Positions 8,690 to 18,133 are shown, numbered from the stretch's first letter. The stretch: 64,000 nucleotides of DNA from Chloroflexota bacterium (GCA_011525385.1 WTGF01000009.1:22680-86679); one strand, 5' to 3'. A program made the numbers and translations. The notes: generated from the letters alone by a model not told the origin.

Positions 8690-9304
8690 ATGAGCGTCGA
8701 AAAAGTCCTGCTGATTCGTCATGGCGAAACGGATTTCAATCGCGAACATCGGCTGCAAGGCGTCATGGAGATACCGCTGAATGAACGCGGACGCGATCAA
8801 GCCGCTGCCGTCGCGCGCTATCTGAAAGGCCTCTCAATTGATGCGCTTTACACCAGTCCCATCCTGCGAGCGCAAAAGACCGCGGAGATAATCGGGAACC
8901 TGATCGGCTTGCCGCCCCGCGCTGACGAACGCCTGCGTGAAATCGAATTTGGCCTATTCGAAGGACTCACTTTCGGAGAGGTCGAGGACCTCTTCCCCGC
9001 GGCGCATCGCAATTGGAGCACGGGCTACCTGGCTTATAAAGCGCCACAAGGCGAATCCCGGCAAGATGTCCAGCGGCGGATGCGCGCTGCCTGGGACGAC
9101 CTGACGGCGAATGTGGATCACAAGACGATTGCGCTGGTGTCCCATGGCTCGGCGATCGCTATCTTCCTCGGTTCAATGTATGCCCTGCTGCCAGATACAT
9201 CCATCAAGAATACCTCTATAACGGCCTTGAAACGCCGAGAAGAGATCTGGGAAATCATTGGCTTCGCGCAAACGCCGCACCTGAACGGTCGCGACGAATC
9301 ATAG
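8690..9304 (+). CDS. Histidine phosphatase superfamily protein (phosphoglycerate mutase-like)
   Basis: The RHGET motif in LLIRHGETDFN holds the phosphorylated His; later motifs are YTSPILRAQKTAEI, the acid EIEFGLFEG and the second catalytic His in LVSHGSAI. This is the branch-1 pattern of cofactor-dependent phosphoglycerate mutase-like phosphatases (GpmB/CobC/broad phosphatases); substrate cannot be read from the sequence. ATG at 8690 gives MSVEKVLLIRHGE, the usual distance to RHG; an in-frame ATG at 8675 and a TTG at 8639 are alternatives. Confidence 0.88.
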   Translation: MSVEKVLLIRHGETDFNREHRLQGVMEIPLNERGRDQAAAVARYLKGLSIDALYTSPILRAQKTAEIIGNLIGLPPRADERLREIEFGLFEGLTFGEVEDLFPAAHRNWSTGYLAYKAPQGESRQDVQRRMRAAWDDLTANVDHKTIALVSHGSAIAIFLGSMYALLPDTSIKNTSITALKRREEIWEIIGFAQTPHLNGRDES

Positions 9305-9376
9305 ATGAAATAGGGCTGCAAATCCGCTACAATTGCCGCGTTTGATCTTGACTCGATACTTGGAGGATTCGACGGC

Positions 9377-10363
9377 ATGACGACACCCATACGCGTAGCG
9401 GTGACCGGCGGGGCCGGTCAAATCGCCTACAGTCTGCTCTTTCGTATTGGCAACGGCGAAGTGTTCGGCGCGGACCGACCAGTAATCCTGCAAATCCTTG
9501 AGATTCCAGCGGCGATGCAAGCGCTTGAAGGCGTCGTCATGGAACTGGAAGACAGCGCGCAATCCTTGCTGCAGGACATCGTAATCTCTGACGATCCTAA
9601 CGTGGCGTTCAAAGACGCCAACTGGGCGATCCTTGTCGGCGGCAGGCCACGCGGTCCAGGCATGGAACGGGGCGATCTCATCGCCGCGAATGGCCCGATC
9701 TTCGTCGCGCAAGGCAAAGCCATTAACGACCGTGCCGCTGACAATATTCGCGCCCTTGTCGTCGCCAATCCTTGCAATTCCAATTGTCTGGTCGCCCAAG
9801 CCAACGCGCCCGACATCCCGGCCGACAGATGGTTCGCGATGACACGCCTTGATGAAAACCGCGCCAAGTCGCAGTTGGCGGGTAAAGCCGGCGCGCCGGT
9901 ATCGGATGTCAGACAGTTGGCCATCTGGGGCAATCACAGCAATACGCAATTCCCTAACTTTGAACATGCCACCATCAATGGTCAACCTGCCGAAGCGGTC
10001 ATCAGCGACCGCGCGTGGCTGGAAAAGGACTTTATGAGTACCGTGCAAAAGCGCGGCGCCGCGGTCATCAAGTCGCGCGGCAAGAGTTCCGCCGCCAGCG
10101 CCGCCAATGCCGCGCTCGATACGATCCGCAGTCTGATTAGTCCGACAGTCGAAGGAGACTGGTTCAGCGCGGCCATTCCCAGTGAAGGCAATCCTTACGG
10201 CGTCGCGGACGGGCTAATCTACTCATTTCCGTTGCGAAGCGACGGAATGGGCCGAGTCGAACCGGTAACCGGACTGGACCTGAGCCAGTATGCCTTGGGC
10301 AAAATCCGGGAGACAGAAGAAGAACTGAAGAGCGAGCGCGAAGCGATCAGCGACTTGCTCTAG
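9377..10363 (+). CDS. mdh: Malate dehydrogenase (cytosolic-type, NAD-dependent)
   Basis: Reversible oxidation of malate to oxaloacetate in the TCA cycle. The Rossmann motif is [16 protein letters not shown], the substrate loop carries [14 protein letters not shown] with the expected arginines, Asn in VVANPCNSN, and the catalytic pair is Asp in TRLDENRA plus His187 in IWGNHSNTQ. At 328 residues and with this motif spelling it belongs to the MDH type related to eukaryotic cytosolic enzymes rather than the LDH-like type. A TACAAT at 9328-9333 could be its -10 and GGAGG at 9362-9366 its ribosome-binding site. Confidence 0.95.
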   Translation: MTTPIRVAVTGGAGQIAYSLLFRIGNGEVFGADRPVILQILEIPAAMQALEGVVMELEDSAQSLLQDIVISDDPNVAFKDANWAILVGGRPRGPGMERGDLIAANGPIFVAQGKAINDRAADNIRALVVANPCNSNCLVAQANAPDIPADRWFAMTRLDENRAKSQLAGKAGAPVSDVRQLAIWGNHSNTQFPNFEHATINGQPAEAVISDRAWLEKDFMSTVQKRGAAVIKSRGKSSAASAANAALDTIRSLISPTVEGDWFSAAIPSEGNPYGVADGLIYSFPLRSDGMGRVEPVTGLDLSQYALGKIRETEEELKSEREAISDLL

Positions 10364-10422
10364 AACGCTCACGCGACAATAGCTGAAGTTGCGGCGACTT
10401 CCTGGCGGAGGGCGACGAGGAT

Positions 10423-10656
10423 CTAGCTGGATTCATCATTCTTGATTTTCTCCGCCGAAGCCTGCACATATCCGGGCTCCTCGGGGATTATCGCTGCCAG
10501 AATGATATAGAGCACCACGCCAGGTCCGCCCGCGATGGCAAAGAGCACCCAGATGATTCGGATGATGGTCGGATCGACCGCGAGGTAATCCGCAATGCCG
10601 CCGCAAACGCCGGCAATGCGGCGATCGGCTCGCGAACGATAGAGTCGCTTTTTCAT
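10423..10656 (-). CDS. PspC domain protein
   Basis: A 77-residue protein with the PspC signature: basic start KKRLYRSRADRRIAGVCGG, then IADYLAVDPTIIRIIWVLF and a glycine-rich hydrophobic helix (GGPGVVLYIILAAIIPEEP). PspC domains are membrane-embedded parts of envelope stress systems, but stand-alone small PspC proteins like this have poorly known roles. ATG at 10656 places the KKRLYRS motif at the N-terminus; in-frame ATG at 10668 and GTG at 10689 (the latter preceded by AAAGG) are possible alternatives. No pspA or pspB neighbour. Confidence 0.88.
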   Translation of the reverse strand: MKKRLYRSRADRRIAGVCGGIADYLAVDPTIIRIIWVLFAIAGGPGVVLYIILAAIIPEEPGYVQASAEKIKNDESS

Positions 10657-10798
10657 ATTGATGTTCATAGGGGTCGTTATCCCAATCACCTTTGATCAAT
10701 GACGCGCGCGGATTGCCCTGCGCAACGGACCGAAATTCTGTTGTCGCTGTTATTCCTGTATACGCGGAAGCGCGGGCGCGGTTGCGGGCATTCGGATG

Positions 10799-12157
10799 CT
10801 ATTCCGCCAATACGCGGGCGCGAAAGGGACTGTCGCCGATACCGGGAAAAACGCGCAAGACACCCCAAAAGGCGCGAATGCCGATCCACAAGACTGTCGC
10901 CAGCCAAACACCGGTGAAATCCGCCGGAACACCAGTGGCGACGACGTGTAAGGCCAGCAATCCGCAGACTGTCGCCATCAGCATGGCGTTGCGCAGAAAG
11001 CTATAATCGCTCGTCCCCCAATGGATGCCGTCGCTGATGAAGGCGAGCGCGTTTAGCGGCTGTGAAAGCGCGGCCACGATCCAGGCCGCCGCAAAAACCG
11101 CGATCGTGTCATCCGGAACCATGCTCTCGGCGACCAGCGGCGTGGCAAGCAGCATTAAGACCATCAATAGAAGGCCCGTTGCCAGGCTCCAAGCCGTCGT
11201 GGATAGCGCCACACGTTTGGCGCTGCGCATCTGTCCAGAGCCGTAGAAATAGCCGATCAAACTTTGCGCGGTAGTCGCGAAGGCTTCCAATACCAAGGCC
11301 GTGAAGAACCAGAATTGACGAATGACTTGATGTGCAGCGCCGGCCTCCGCGCCCATCTGCGTGGCGACTCGCGTTGCGACCAACGTGAACAAGGTCAGCG
11401 ATCCCGTGCGAATAAACAGGTCGCGGCCCACCCGCATCAATTTGATGCCGTCCCGCAGCCTAAAATCTCGAGTTAGACCGATTTTGCGCCGGATTTCCCG
11501 CAGCATCCAGCAAGCGCCCAGCCATTGACTGAGGGAACTTGCCAATGCAGCGCCGCCAACGCCTAGCGCGGGCAGGAATGCCCAGCCAAATATGAGCGCA
11601 TAGTCCAGCAGGATGTTGGTAAAGTTGATCCCCAGCGCGATCCACAAGGGTGTCTTCATATCCTGGACGCCACGCAGCGCGCCAAAGCCGACAATGGTGA
11701 TGACCACCGCCGGCGCGCCGATCAGCCGCAGCCGTATATATTCGCTCGCGAGTTTTAGGACTTCGCCGTCGGCGCCCAACAGGCGCGAAGCGCCCTCCGC
11801 GGCCGGGATCAAGAGCGCGCTCAAGGCCAGGCTGACAAAGGCGCCCAAGGTCAAGATCAGGCTGACGGACCTGACCGCCCCGTCGAGGTCGCGCTTGCCA
11901 AAGGCTTGCGCGACCTCGGTTTGCGTGGCGATCCCCAAGAATCCGAAAATCCAAAACAAGGACGTGAGCGCGCCAGTGCCAACCGTCAAGGAGGCCAGTG
12001 GCGTCGTGCCTAGCTGCGCCACGAACCCAGTATCCACAAGTCCGGTTACCGGTTCGGCGATCAAGGACAGCAAGATGGGAAGCGAAAGATACAGGATCGT
12101 GCGATTAGGCTGAATCAAGAAGCGGCTGTTGCGCGCCTTGGCGCTTGATCGCGTCAT
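10799..12157 (-). CDS. MATE family efflux transporter (DinF-like)
   Basis: A 452-residue polytopic protein with about twelve hydrophobic segments in two MatE halves. Diagnostic segments are LPILLSLIAEPVTGLVDTGFVAQLG at the start (taken in parts), GFLGIATQTEVAQAFGKRD, and the FGALRGVQDMKTPLW motif typical of the DinF branch, where the second half repeats the first. Such antiporters expel cationic drugs or metabolites using Na+ or H+ gradients. Start ATG at 12157. No regulator lies next to it; the 340 bases upstream are non-coding and repeat-rich. Confidence 0.93.
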   Translation of the reverse strand: MTRSSAKARNSRFLIQPNRTILYLSLPILLSLIAEPVTGLVDTGFVAQLGTTPLASLTVGTGALTSLFWIFGFLGIATQTEVAQAFGKRDLDGAVRSVSLILTLGAFVSLALSALLIPAAEGASRLLGADGEVLKLASEYIRLRLIGAPAVVITIVGFGALRGVQDMKTPLWIALGINFTNILLDYALIFGWAFLPALGVGGAALASSLSQWLGACWMLREIRRKIGLTRDFRLRDGIKLMRVGRDLFIRTGSLTLFTLVATRVATQMGAEAGAAHQVIRQFWFFTALVLEAFATTAQSLIGYFYGSGQMRSAKRVALSTTAWSLATGLLLMVLMLLATPLVAESMVPDDTIAVFAAAWIVAALSQPLNALAFISDGIHWGTSDYSFLRNAMLMATVCGLLALHVVATGVPADFTGVWLATVLWIGIRAFWGVLRVFPGIGDSPFRARVLAE

Positions 12158-12218
12158 GGATTGCTCTTCAACTTCCCCCGGCTTGACAGTAAATCAAATA
12201 AAATAATTGGAAATGTAA

Positions 12219-12418
12219 GGCTTGTCCGCTACTGCAATTCATACGCATAGATAACGGATACAGTACCGAAACAATACAAAATAGAGCCGAACCTTGTGAA
12301 AATCAACAAATTATTACGAATTCCGCCAAGTTTAGCTCCCCTTCCCTGATGCTTCGGGGAAGGGGCCGGGGGATGGGGTAGAAAAAGCGCGTCAGCATGA
12401 CACAATACCGGACAAGCC
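12219..12418. repeat. Possible MITE-like element with 10-base terminal inverted repeats
   Basis: GGCTTGTCCG at 12219-12228 is matched exactly by CGGACAAGCC at 12409-12418, bounding a 200-base AT-rich and then hairpin-containing segment without an ORF. No convincing target-site duplication flanks it. The ends could also be chance, so this is a candidate only. Confidence 0.4.
12338..12365. repeat. GC-rich hairpin
   Basis: CCCCTTCCC (12338-12346) and GGGAAGGGG (12357-12365) form a perfect 9-bp stem with a 10-base loop, continuing into GCCGGGGGATGGGG. There is no T-tract on either side, so a classic intrinsic terminator is unlikely; it resembles short palindromic repeats dispersed between genes. 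Confidence 0.6.
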
Positions 12419-12501
12419 CTGTAGGGGCAACTCGGTGAGTCACCCTCTGCCCTCTAGCATTTGCACAATTAGGGCGTCTCCTCGGGCTGCTTTTCGGAGC
12501 C

Positions 12502-13422
12502 TCACTCCAAGACAGCGCCTAGAAAGTCGCCGTGTCCGTTGACGAAATCCTCGATTGAGAGGCGTTTTTTCCCCGCCAGTTGGACTTCGGTGGGGAAAAA
12601 CAGTCCTGCCCCCGTACCGATTGCGATCCCTTTTTCGTGGTTGAAAACTACGCCCGGGCTGGCCTGACCCGCGTCTTCGTAGCCGGCGTGGATCTTTAGT
12701 GGCGCGCCATTCCAGGTCGTGAAGCTGCCGGGCCAGGGCCTAAACGCGCGTATCGTTCGTTCGAGTTCAGCCGCCGCCCGTGACCAATCCAACCGGCCTT
12801 CTTCTTTCTTGATCGCCGGCGCGTAGGTCGCGCATGCGTCGTCTTGCGGCCTAGGCGAGATAGTTCCCTCCAAGAAATCCGGCAGCGCCTGAACCAGGAG
12901 TTCCGCGCCAAGACCCGCCAGCTTGTCATGCAAGCTCTGGCCAGTTTCGTCCGTCGAGATCGGGGCTGAACGCCGCTCAATTACGGGACCGGTATCCAGG
13001 CCGGCATCCATTACCATCAACGTGACGCCCGTCTCTTGGTCGCCCGCGCGTATCGCCGCCTGAATCGGCGCGGCGCCGCGCCAACGAGGCAAGAGCGACG
13101 CGTGTACGTTGATTGATGCGATTCGCGGCAGGTCCAGTAGAACCTGCGGAAGAATTTGCCCAAAAGCCACCACCACAAACAAGTCCGCGCGCATGGCCCG
13201 TAAAGCCGAAATTGACTCGTCACTGCGAATGCGCTCCGGCTGCAGCAAGGGAATGCTCGCCTCAAGCGCCGCTCTTTTGACCGGCGACGGCCGCAGCCGG
13301 CGATGTCTGCCTGACGGACGGTCCGGCTGCGTTACGACAGCGACGACCGCATGTGAATCAAGGAGAGCGGTCAAGCTGGGCAGCGCGAAGTCAGGCGTCC
13401 CCATAAACACGATTCGTGCCAT
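12502..13422 (-). CDS. fmt: Methionyl-tRNA formyltransferase
   Basis: Formylates initiator Met-tRNA using 10-formyl-THF. The N-terminus ARIVFMGTPDFALPSL, the catalytic-loop motif NVHASLLPRWRGAAPIQ (Asn, His) and GVTLMVMDAGLDTGPV are family hallmarks, with the C-terminal tRNA-binding domain after about residue 205. ATG at 13422 (306 residues) starts exactly at the conserved N-terminus; an upstream in-frame ATG at 13470 would add 16 unrelated residues. It is divergent from recJ with 65 bases between starts. Confidence 0.95.
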   Translation of the reverse strand: MARIVFMGTPDFALPSLTALLDSHAVVAVVTQPDRPSGRHRRLRPSPVKRAALEASIPLLQPERIRSDESISALRAMRADLFVVVAFGQILPQVLLDLPRIASINVHASLLPRWRGAAPIQAAIRAGDQETGVTLMVMDAGLDTGPVIERRSAPISTDETGQSLHDKLAGLGAELLVQALPDFLEGTISPRPQDDACATYAPAIKKEEGRLDWSRAAAELERTIRAFRPWPGSFTTWNGAPLKIHAGYEDAGQASPGVVFNHEKGIAIGTGAGLFFPTEVQLAGKKRLSIEDFVNGHGDFLGAVLE

Positions 13423-13487
13423 AAGTTGGCTTGTACCCTGCATCTGCGAATGGTAGTATCGGTTAGTCATTTTATGAGATTATTCAT

Positions 13488-15218
13488 ATGCAGTCTATGA
13501 TTCAAAAGGAATGGATTATCGCTCGTCCGGCGCCGGACGAGCACTTGCGCCGCTATAAAAATATCAACCCAATTCTGGCGCAAATACTCTTTAACCGCGG
13601 CTTTGAAGATCCCGACCAGGCGGGGCAGTTTCTCACGGCATCCGATCTCACAGAAGACCCTTTTGAAATAAAGGACATGCAAAAAGCTGTAACAAGAATC
13701 GACGCGGCTATCGCAAATCAAGAGTCAATCGCGGTCTACGGGGACTTCGACGCCGACGGCGTGACCGCTACATGCTTGCTGGTGCAGGCGCTTGCGGCAT
13801 TGGGCGCGGATGTCCGCCCGTATATACCTGACCGGGTTGAAGAAGGCTACGGACTCAATTGCCCGGCTTTGGAGGCGCTTGCCGCTGCCGGGGTTGCTCT
13901 GGTCGTCACGGTTGACTGCGGCATACGCTCAGTCAATGAAGTAGAAGCCGGTCTGCGCGTCGGCCTGGATATCATCATCACCGATCACCACTCCATTGGT
14001 CCGGAAATCCCGCGAGCAATGGCGATAATCAATCCACAGCAAAAGAGTTGCGCTGGCAATACCAGCCTGGCGGGCGTCGGCGTCGCATTCATGTTGGCAA
14101 AAGCGCTCTTGCTTGATCGTTGGCGGAACGATCGCGATAACTATCCTGATCATCTGCGCCAGTCCGACTTGCTGGACCTGGTCGCGATCGGTACAGTTGC
14201 CGACCTGGCCGCTCTCAATGACGGCGAGAATCGACGGCTTGTCCGCCATGGATTGAAGACGATCAACGAAGGACGTCGACCTGGCCTCGCTGCGCTGGGC
14301 AGAGTCGCGCGGCTTCGGCCCGGAAAGATCTCCGCCGCGGATATCGGTTTCATGCTCGGGCCGCGGATCAATGCCGCCGGGCGCTTGGGCTCGGCGATGA
14401 GCGCATACAATCTCTTGTCGGCTTCGTCCAAAAAAATAGCGGAACCCTACGCCTTGGAATTGCAAAGACGCAACGCTCAGCGGCAACAACTGACTCGGCG
14501 GGCGCAGGCAGCCATTAGTGATCAGATCGGCGAGATAGACGGCGTCGACCTGATCTTTGCCGGTGATGAGAAGCTTTCGCCCGGCATTGTAGGTTTGGTG
14601 GCGGGACGGCTAACAGAACAATTTTACCGGCCCGCGGTCGTCCTGGAATACGGTGAAGAAGAGAGCCGCGCGTCATGCCGCAGCATTCCCGAGTTCAACA
14701 TCACCCACGCCTTGGACGAGTGCGCGGATCTATTGATCCGGCATGGCGGGCACGCTATGGCAGCGGGCTTTACCGTGCACAACAGCAACCTCACGCGGCT
14801 GCGGCATGCGCTCGAGCGCAAAGCGAAGGGGGCGCTGGAAGGTCAGGAATTGCGGCGCCGCGTCCAGGTCGATATGGAAATTGATGAGCGCGACTTGAGA
14901 GAAGATCTGGCCGTTGAGTTGATGTGGCTCGAGCCAACCGGGCACGCGAATCCGCCGGCAACATTCATGAGCAAGAACTTGGGACTTGTCTCTTGCCGAC
15001 GCGTCGGCGATGACGGGCAACACCTGAAGTTGAAGATCGCGCGGAAGGACAACGCCCCGATAGATGCCATCGGTTTCGGATTGGGCGAATGGTCAAGTCA
15101 AATGCCGAGTGCAATTGACGCCGCCTATCATTTAGAGATGAACGAGTGGAACGGCAGACGCTCCATGCAATTGAAATTGATCGATATTCGTCCAGCGGAA
15201 GGCCTGGCGGCGACCTAA
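13488..15218 (+). CDS. recJ: Single-stranded-DNA-specific exonuclease RecJ
   Basis: 5'-3' single-strand DNA exonuclease of recombination and mismatch repair. DHH motifs are YGDFDADGVTAT (I), VTVDCGI (II), ITDHHS (III) and the GTVADLAALNDGEN region (IV); DHHA1 has HGGHAMAAGFTV; an OB-fold C-terminal domain follows. The length of 576 residues is normal for the core enzyme. Start ATG at 13488, with ATG at 13497 a close alternative. It diverges from fmt. The stop is followed by a copy of the dispersed intergenic repeat. Confidence 0.94.
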   Translation: MQSMIQKEWIIARPAPDEHLRRYKNINPILAQILFNRGFEDPDQAGQFLTASDLTEDPFEIKDMQKAVTRIDAAIANQESIAVYGDFDADGVTATCLLVQALAALGADVRPYIPDRVEEGYGLNCPALEALAAAGVALVVTVDCGIRSVNEVEAGLRVGLDIIITDHHSIGPEIPRAMAIINPQQKSCAGNTSLAGVGVAFMLAKALLLDRWRNDRDNYPDHLRQSDLLDLVAIGTVADLAALNDGENRRLVRHGLKTINEGRRPGLAALGRVARLRPGKISAADIGFMLGPRINAAGRLGSAMSAYNLLSASSKKIAEPYALELQRRNAQRQQLTRRAQAAISDQIGEIDGVDLIFAGDEKLSPGIVGLVAGRLTEQFYRPAVVLEYGEEESRASCRSIPEFNITHALDECADLLIRHGGHAMAAGFTVHNSNLTRLRHALERKAKGALEGQELRRRVQVDMEIDERDLREDLAVELMWLEPTGHANPPATFMSKNLGLVSCRRVGDDGQHLKLKIARKDNAPIDAIGFGLGEWSSQMPSAIDAAYHLEMNEWNGRRSMQLKLIDIRPAEGLAAT

Positions 15219-15242
15219 GCTCCCCTTTTCTTTGTGTTCTCT

Positions 15243-15340
15243 CTTATAATAAATCGCGATCTGCGCTAGCCGAGGGGGGTTATTATTGTGTGTGAACGCG
15301 CTAGCCCAAATCCGCCGGCTACGCGCCGAGCGGCTGTGTC
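15243..15340 (+). repeat. Dispersed structured intergenic repeat, copy A
   Basis: About 98 bases, plus orientation. The 5' half is closed by ATAATAA (15244-15250) and TTATTAT; the 3' half contains GCGCTAGCC and GGCTACGCGC, which pair to form a stem with a one-base bulge, and ends in CGCCGAGCGGCT. It aligns along its length with copies at 41229, 49810 (reverse) and 58148 (reverse). Relative to the other copies it carries CTAGCC instead of GTAGCC in both halves. Confidence 0.8.
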
Positions 15341-15396
15341 TTTGTGGTGAAGCTGAATGTAAAATACCGGATGCATTGGCAGCGAACTGACGGAGG

Positions 15397-16479
15397 ATGA
15401 TGTTGAAGGAGCCTACGAAAAGAGCGGCTGGCGAGTTAAAGTTCTCTTATGGCGGCCAAGCGGTCATTGAAGGTGTGATGATGCGCGGGGCCCACTCGAT
15501 GGCGGTGGCCGTCCGCGACCCCAAGGGACAGATCGTCATACATGAGCAAGCGCTGAGCGCTACCCTATATCGAGGACGCATCGCCCGAACACCTTTTGTA
15601 CGCGGCTTAATCGGTCTTTGGGACGCGCTCGGCCTCGGCATACGCGCGCTCATGTGGTCGGCGGATGTCGCGCTGGACGAAGAGGAGAATATCAGCTTCA
15701 ACGGACCCATTGGTTGGGCGACAATCGCGCTGTCTTTGCTAATCGGAATCGGAATCTTTTTCCTTTTGCCGACCACCGCCGCAACCGGCATCGGAAACCT
15801 CCTGGGCCTCAGTACCACCGCGAAGGAGATCGTAGTTGATGAAGCGGGCAACGAAGTTGCCGTCGCTTCTGCAAGCGGCAATTTCCTGGCCTACGAGGCC
15901 CTGCCCATCGGCTTCGACGCCTTCCTCATTAATTTGATCGAGGGTGTGGTGCAGTTGGCGATTCTAGTCGTATATATCTGGTTCGTAGGACGCACCAACG
16001 ACGGCAAACGGATATTTTCCTATCATGGCGCGGAACACAAAACCATCAATGCCTACGAAGCTGGCGATGAATTGCTGCCGGAAGTCGTCCGCCGTCATGC
16101 CATTGAGCACCCTCGTTGCGGTACGGCATTTCTATTGACGGTCGTCTTTGTAAGCGTGTTCCTGTTTTCTTTGATCGGGCGCCCGCCCTTTGCCCTGTTG
16201 ATATTGTCCCGCGTCATCTTCATTCCTATTGTCGCGGGCGTCGCCTACGAATTCCTGAAGTACACCGCCTCCAACCTGGACAAAGCCTGGATACGCTTCA
16301 TGATACGGCCCAATTTGGCGTTACAGCACCTAACGACTAATGAACCCAGCCTTGATATGATCGAAGTGGCTATCGTGTCATTCAAGCGTGTATTGCTATC
16401 TGAAGGTATCATATCGGAAGACGAAGCGGCAATCCCTCCCGCGCGTCCGGAGGCGGCTCACGTCCCTGGTGGCGAATGA
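15397..16479 (+). CDS. yqhQ: DUF1385 membrane protein, YqhQ family
   Basis: A 360-residue integral membrane protein with the DUF1385 signature GGQAVIEGVMMRG near the N-terminus, LWDALGLGIRAL, and YHGAEHKTINAYE followed by HPRCGTAFL in the middle, the conserved His/Glu/Cys residues of the family. Hydrophobic segments occur at about 105-130, 170-200, 245-290. The function of YqhQ is not established. GGAGG at 15392-15396 directly abuts the first ATG; spacing fits better the second ATG (15400) or TTG (15403), so the true start may be one or two codons further in. The stop is one base from the next gene's start. Confidence 0.9.
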   Translation: MMLKEPTKRAAGELKFSYGGQAVIEGVMMRGAHSMAVAVRDPKGQIVIHEQALSATLYRGRIARTPFVRGLIGLWDALGLGIRALMWSADVALDEEENISFNGPIGWATIALSLLIGIGIFFLLPTTAATGIGNLLGLSTTAKEIVVDEAGNEVAVASASGNFLAYEALPIGFDAFLINLIEGVVQLAILVVYIWFVGRTNDGKRIFSYHGAEHKTINAYEAGDELLPEVVRRHAIEHPRCGTAFLLTVVFVSVFLFSLIGRPPFALLILSRVIFIPIVAGVAYEFLKYTASNLDKAWIRFMIRPNLALQHLTTNEPSLDMIEVAIVSFKRVLLSEGIISEDEAAIPPARPEAAHVPGGE

Positions 16480-16480
16480 A

Positions 16481-17845
16481 ATGAGATTATTGACGCGTTT
16501 CGCTACCATCGCCGCTACGGTCTTGGTCATTGTTTGCGCGCTTCTGCTTTATCTGCACACGACATATATGCAATACCATCGCAACGATGACCTGACGCGC
16601 AGCGACCAGCGCGCGCATATTAGATTCGCACGCAGAGCTTACGAGACCGATTTTGCCTACACGGGCAGGCGCAACTATATGCCGTTATTCGCTTTCCTTC
16701 AGGCGGCGCTGAATTCGCCAGAGCTTGACGATGAAGCATTTTTTCAGCGGGGCAAACAGATCAACGTATGGTTGTCTGTAGTCGCTTTGGTTTCTCTGGC
16801 ATTGATTTTCTATTGGAAATTCACTCGATTATATACGTTTTGCGCGATACTGACGATCGGCTTCCTGGCATTTGCCTTTAAAGCGCCTTTCTTTCAACCA
16901 GAAATCCTTTCTTATACGTTGTTCGGCTTCGCTTTTATTCTTTCCGTAGAGACATTGTTTGCGCCGAAGTGGTACAAATACGTCGGGACCGGCGCGCTCT
17001 TCGCTCTGGCGCATTTTACCAAAGCCAATGTTTTGCCAGCGCTGATTTTCTTTGCCGCTTCTCACGCTGTGCTGCTGTTTGTCATGGCGCTAAATGGCAA
17101 ATTGAACCGCAGGAGGCTGTCTCTAATACTGTTGAGCGCCCTTACACCGTTGATGACGTTTGTGATCTTGCTATTTCCATATTTTCGGGAAAGCAAGATA
17201 AACTATGGCGAGTATTTCTACAACGTGAATACAAGGATTTACGTTTGGTTTGACTCTTGGGATGAGGCGAATGACGCCACGAGAGAGGTCGGTGGTTACG
17301 CGGGATTCCTGCAATTGCCGGACGATGAAATACCCGGATTGCGGAAATACTTGCGAGAACACTCTTCAGATCAAATCATCGAACGGCTGCGCGAGGGAAT
17401 CGAAAAAATAACCGGATATGCCTGTTACATCAAACACAGTCGGCACATTTTCGGCTATTGCTCACAAGTCGCGCTGGGATTGCTGGCGCTATTATTCTCG
17501 ATACCACTGCTGATTAGGCAATTTCGCTGGGGAGACAAATCTTGCCATATTCACATTTATTGCTATCTGGTAGCGATTTTTGCGATCTATGGTTTGGGAG
17601 CAGCCTGGTACAATCCGATTAGCGGGGGCGAAGGACCGCGAGTCGTTCTGATATTGCTGATACCCTTCTTCTGGACAATTGGGCTGATAGTTCACAGCCG
17701 GGCGCTGCAAGACCCCCATATTCGACTTTTCGGATATCGGATCAAGCTCGTCGACCTCGCATACGCGCTCATCAGCGTAACGTTATTCTTCGAGATATAT
17801 CAGGTAGTCACCTGGCGAGCCGCAGAAATGTACGGCGGCAAGTGA
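16481..17845 (+). CDS. Polytopic membrane protein, glycosyltransferase-39-like (uncertain)
   Basis: About 454 residues with roughly nine or ten hydrophobic helices. An N-terminal helix (residues 5-27) is followed by an extracytoplasmic loop with RNDDLTRSDQRAHIRFAR and GRRNYMPLF, the position where lipid-linked-sugar glycosyltransferases (GT39/ArnT/PMT style) keep acidic catalytic residues, and a large hydrophilic loop with a putative folded segment (about 255-325). I cannot name a family; a polyprenol-sugar glycosyltransferase is a reasonable guess. ATG at 16481 is one base after the yqhQ stop and begins a good signal-anchor; the in-frame upstream ATG at 16388 lies inside yqhQ. Confidence 0.7.
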   Translation: MRLLTRFATIAATVLVIVCALLLYLHTTYMQYHRNDDLTRSDQRAHIRFARRAYETDFAYTGRRNYMPLFAFLQAALNSPELDDEAFFQRGKQINVWLSVVALVSLALIFYWKFTRLYTFCAILTIGFLAFAFKAPFFQPEILSYTLFGFAFILSVETLFAPKWYKYVGTGALFALAHFTKANVLPALIFFAASHAVLLFVMALNGKLNRRRLSLILLSALTPLMTFVILLFPYFRESKINYGEYFYNVNTRIYVWFDSWDEANDATREVGGYAGFLQLPDDEIPGLRKYLREHSSDQIIERLREGIEKITGYACYIKHSRHIFGYCSQVALGLLALLFSIPLLIRQFRWGDKSCHIHIYCYLVAIFAIYGLGAAWYNPISGGEGPRVVLILLIPFFWTIGLIVHSRALQDPHIRLFGYRIKLVDLAYALISVTLFFEIYQVVTWRAAEMYGGK

Positions 17846-17856
17846 TGAAAAGCACC

Positions 17857-17874
17857 GCCAGCGCCCTCGCTGGC
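17857..17874 (+). terminator. Hairpin after the membrane protein gene
   Basis: GCCAGCG and CGCTGGC form a perfect 7-bp stem with a CCCT loop 11 bases after the stop, followed by TTGCTTCATT. The T-content downstream is only moderate, so intrinsic termination is plausible but not certain. Confidence 0.5.
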
Positions 17875-18133
17875 TTGCTTCATTAAAACGAGCTAGCAGG
17901 AATCAGATAGAGTATTTGCAACATTAGGTAGTGTTTCCTTTTCGGTTGAAACAGGAAATTTTAACCACCGAGGACACCGAGAATAATCTTACAGTATTGT
18001 TGCTCTCCGTGTTCTTTGCGGATTTGTAGTGAAATGAATTATTTCAATTTCAACCGAATTCGATACAGTACCCAACATTACGCTTTCTATGTTATGTTCG
18101 TAATCAGACAAGCCGTTCGCGGCTTTGATTCAA

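Larger units (their letters stand above)
12158..12501. other. Non-coding gap with nested inverted repeats
   Basis: No plausible gene. The gap holds a pair of 10-base inverted repeats (12219-12228 and 12409-12418), a 9-bp GC-rich hairpin at 12338-12365 and a further imperfect stem around 12424-12445. The base composition changes from AT-rich (12180-12330) to GC-rich (12335-12390). It looks like one or more decayed small repeats between the MATE and fmt genes. Confidence 0.6.

Noticed and set aside
17964..18022. Inverted repeat with ACCACCGAGGACACCGAG as a mobile element
   Set aside because: The arms match only partly and there is no second copy here; recorded only as a decayed repeat in the gap description.
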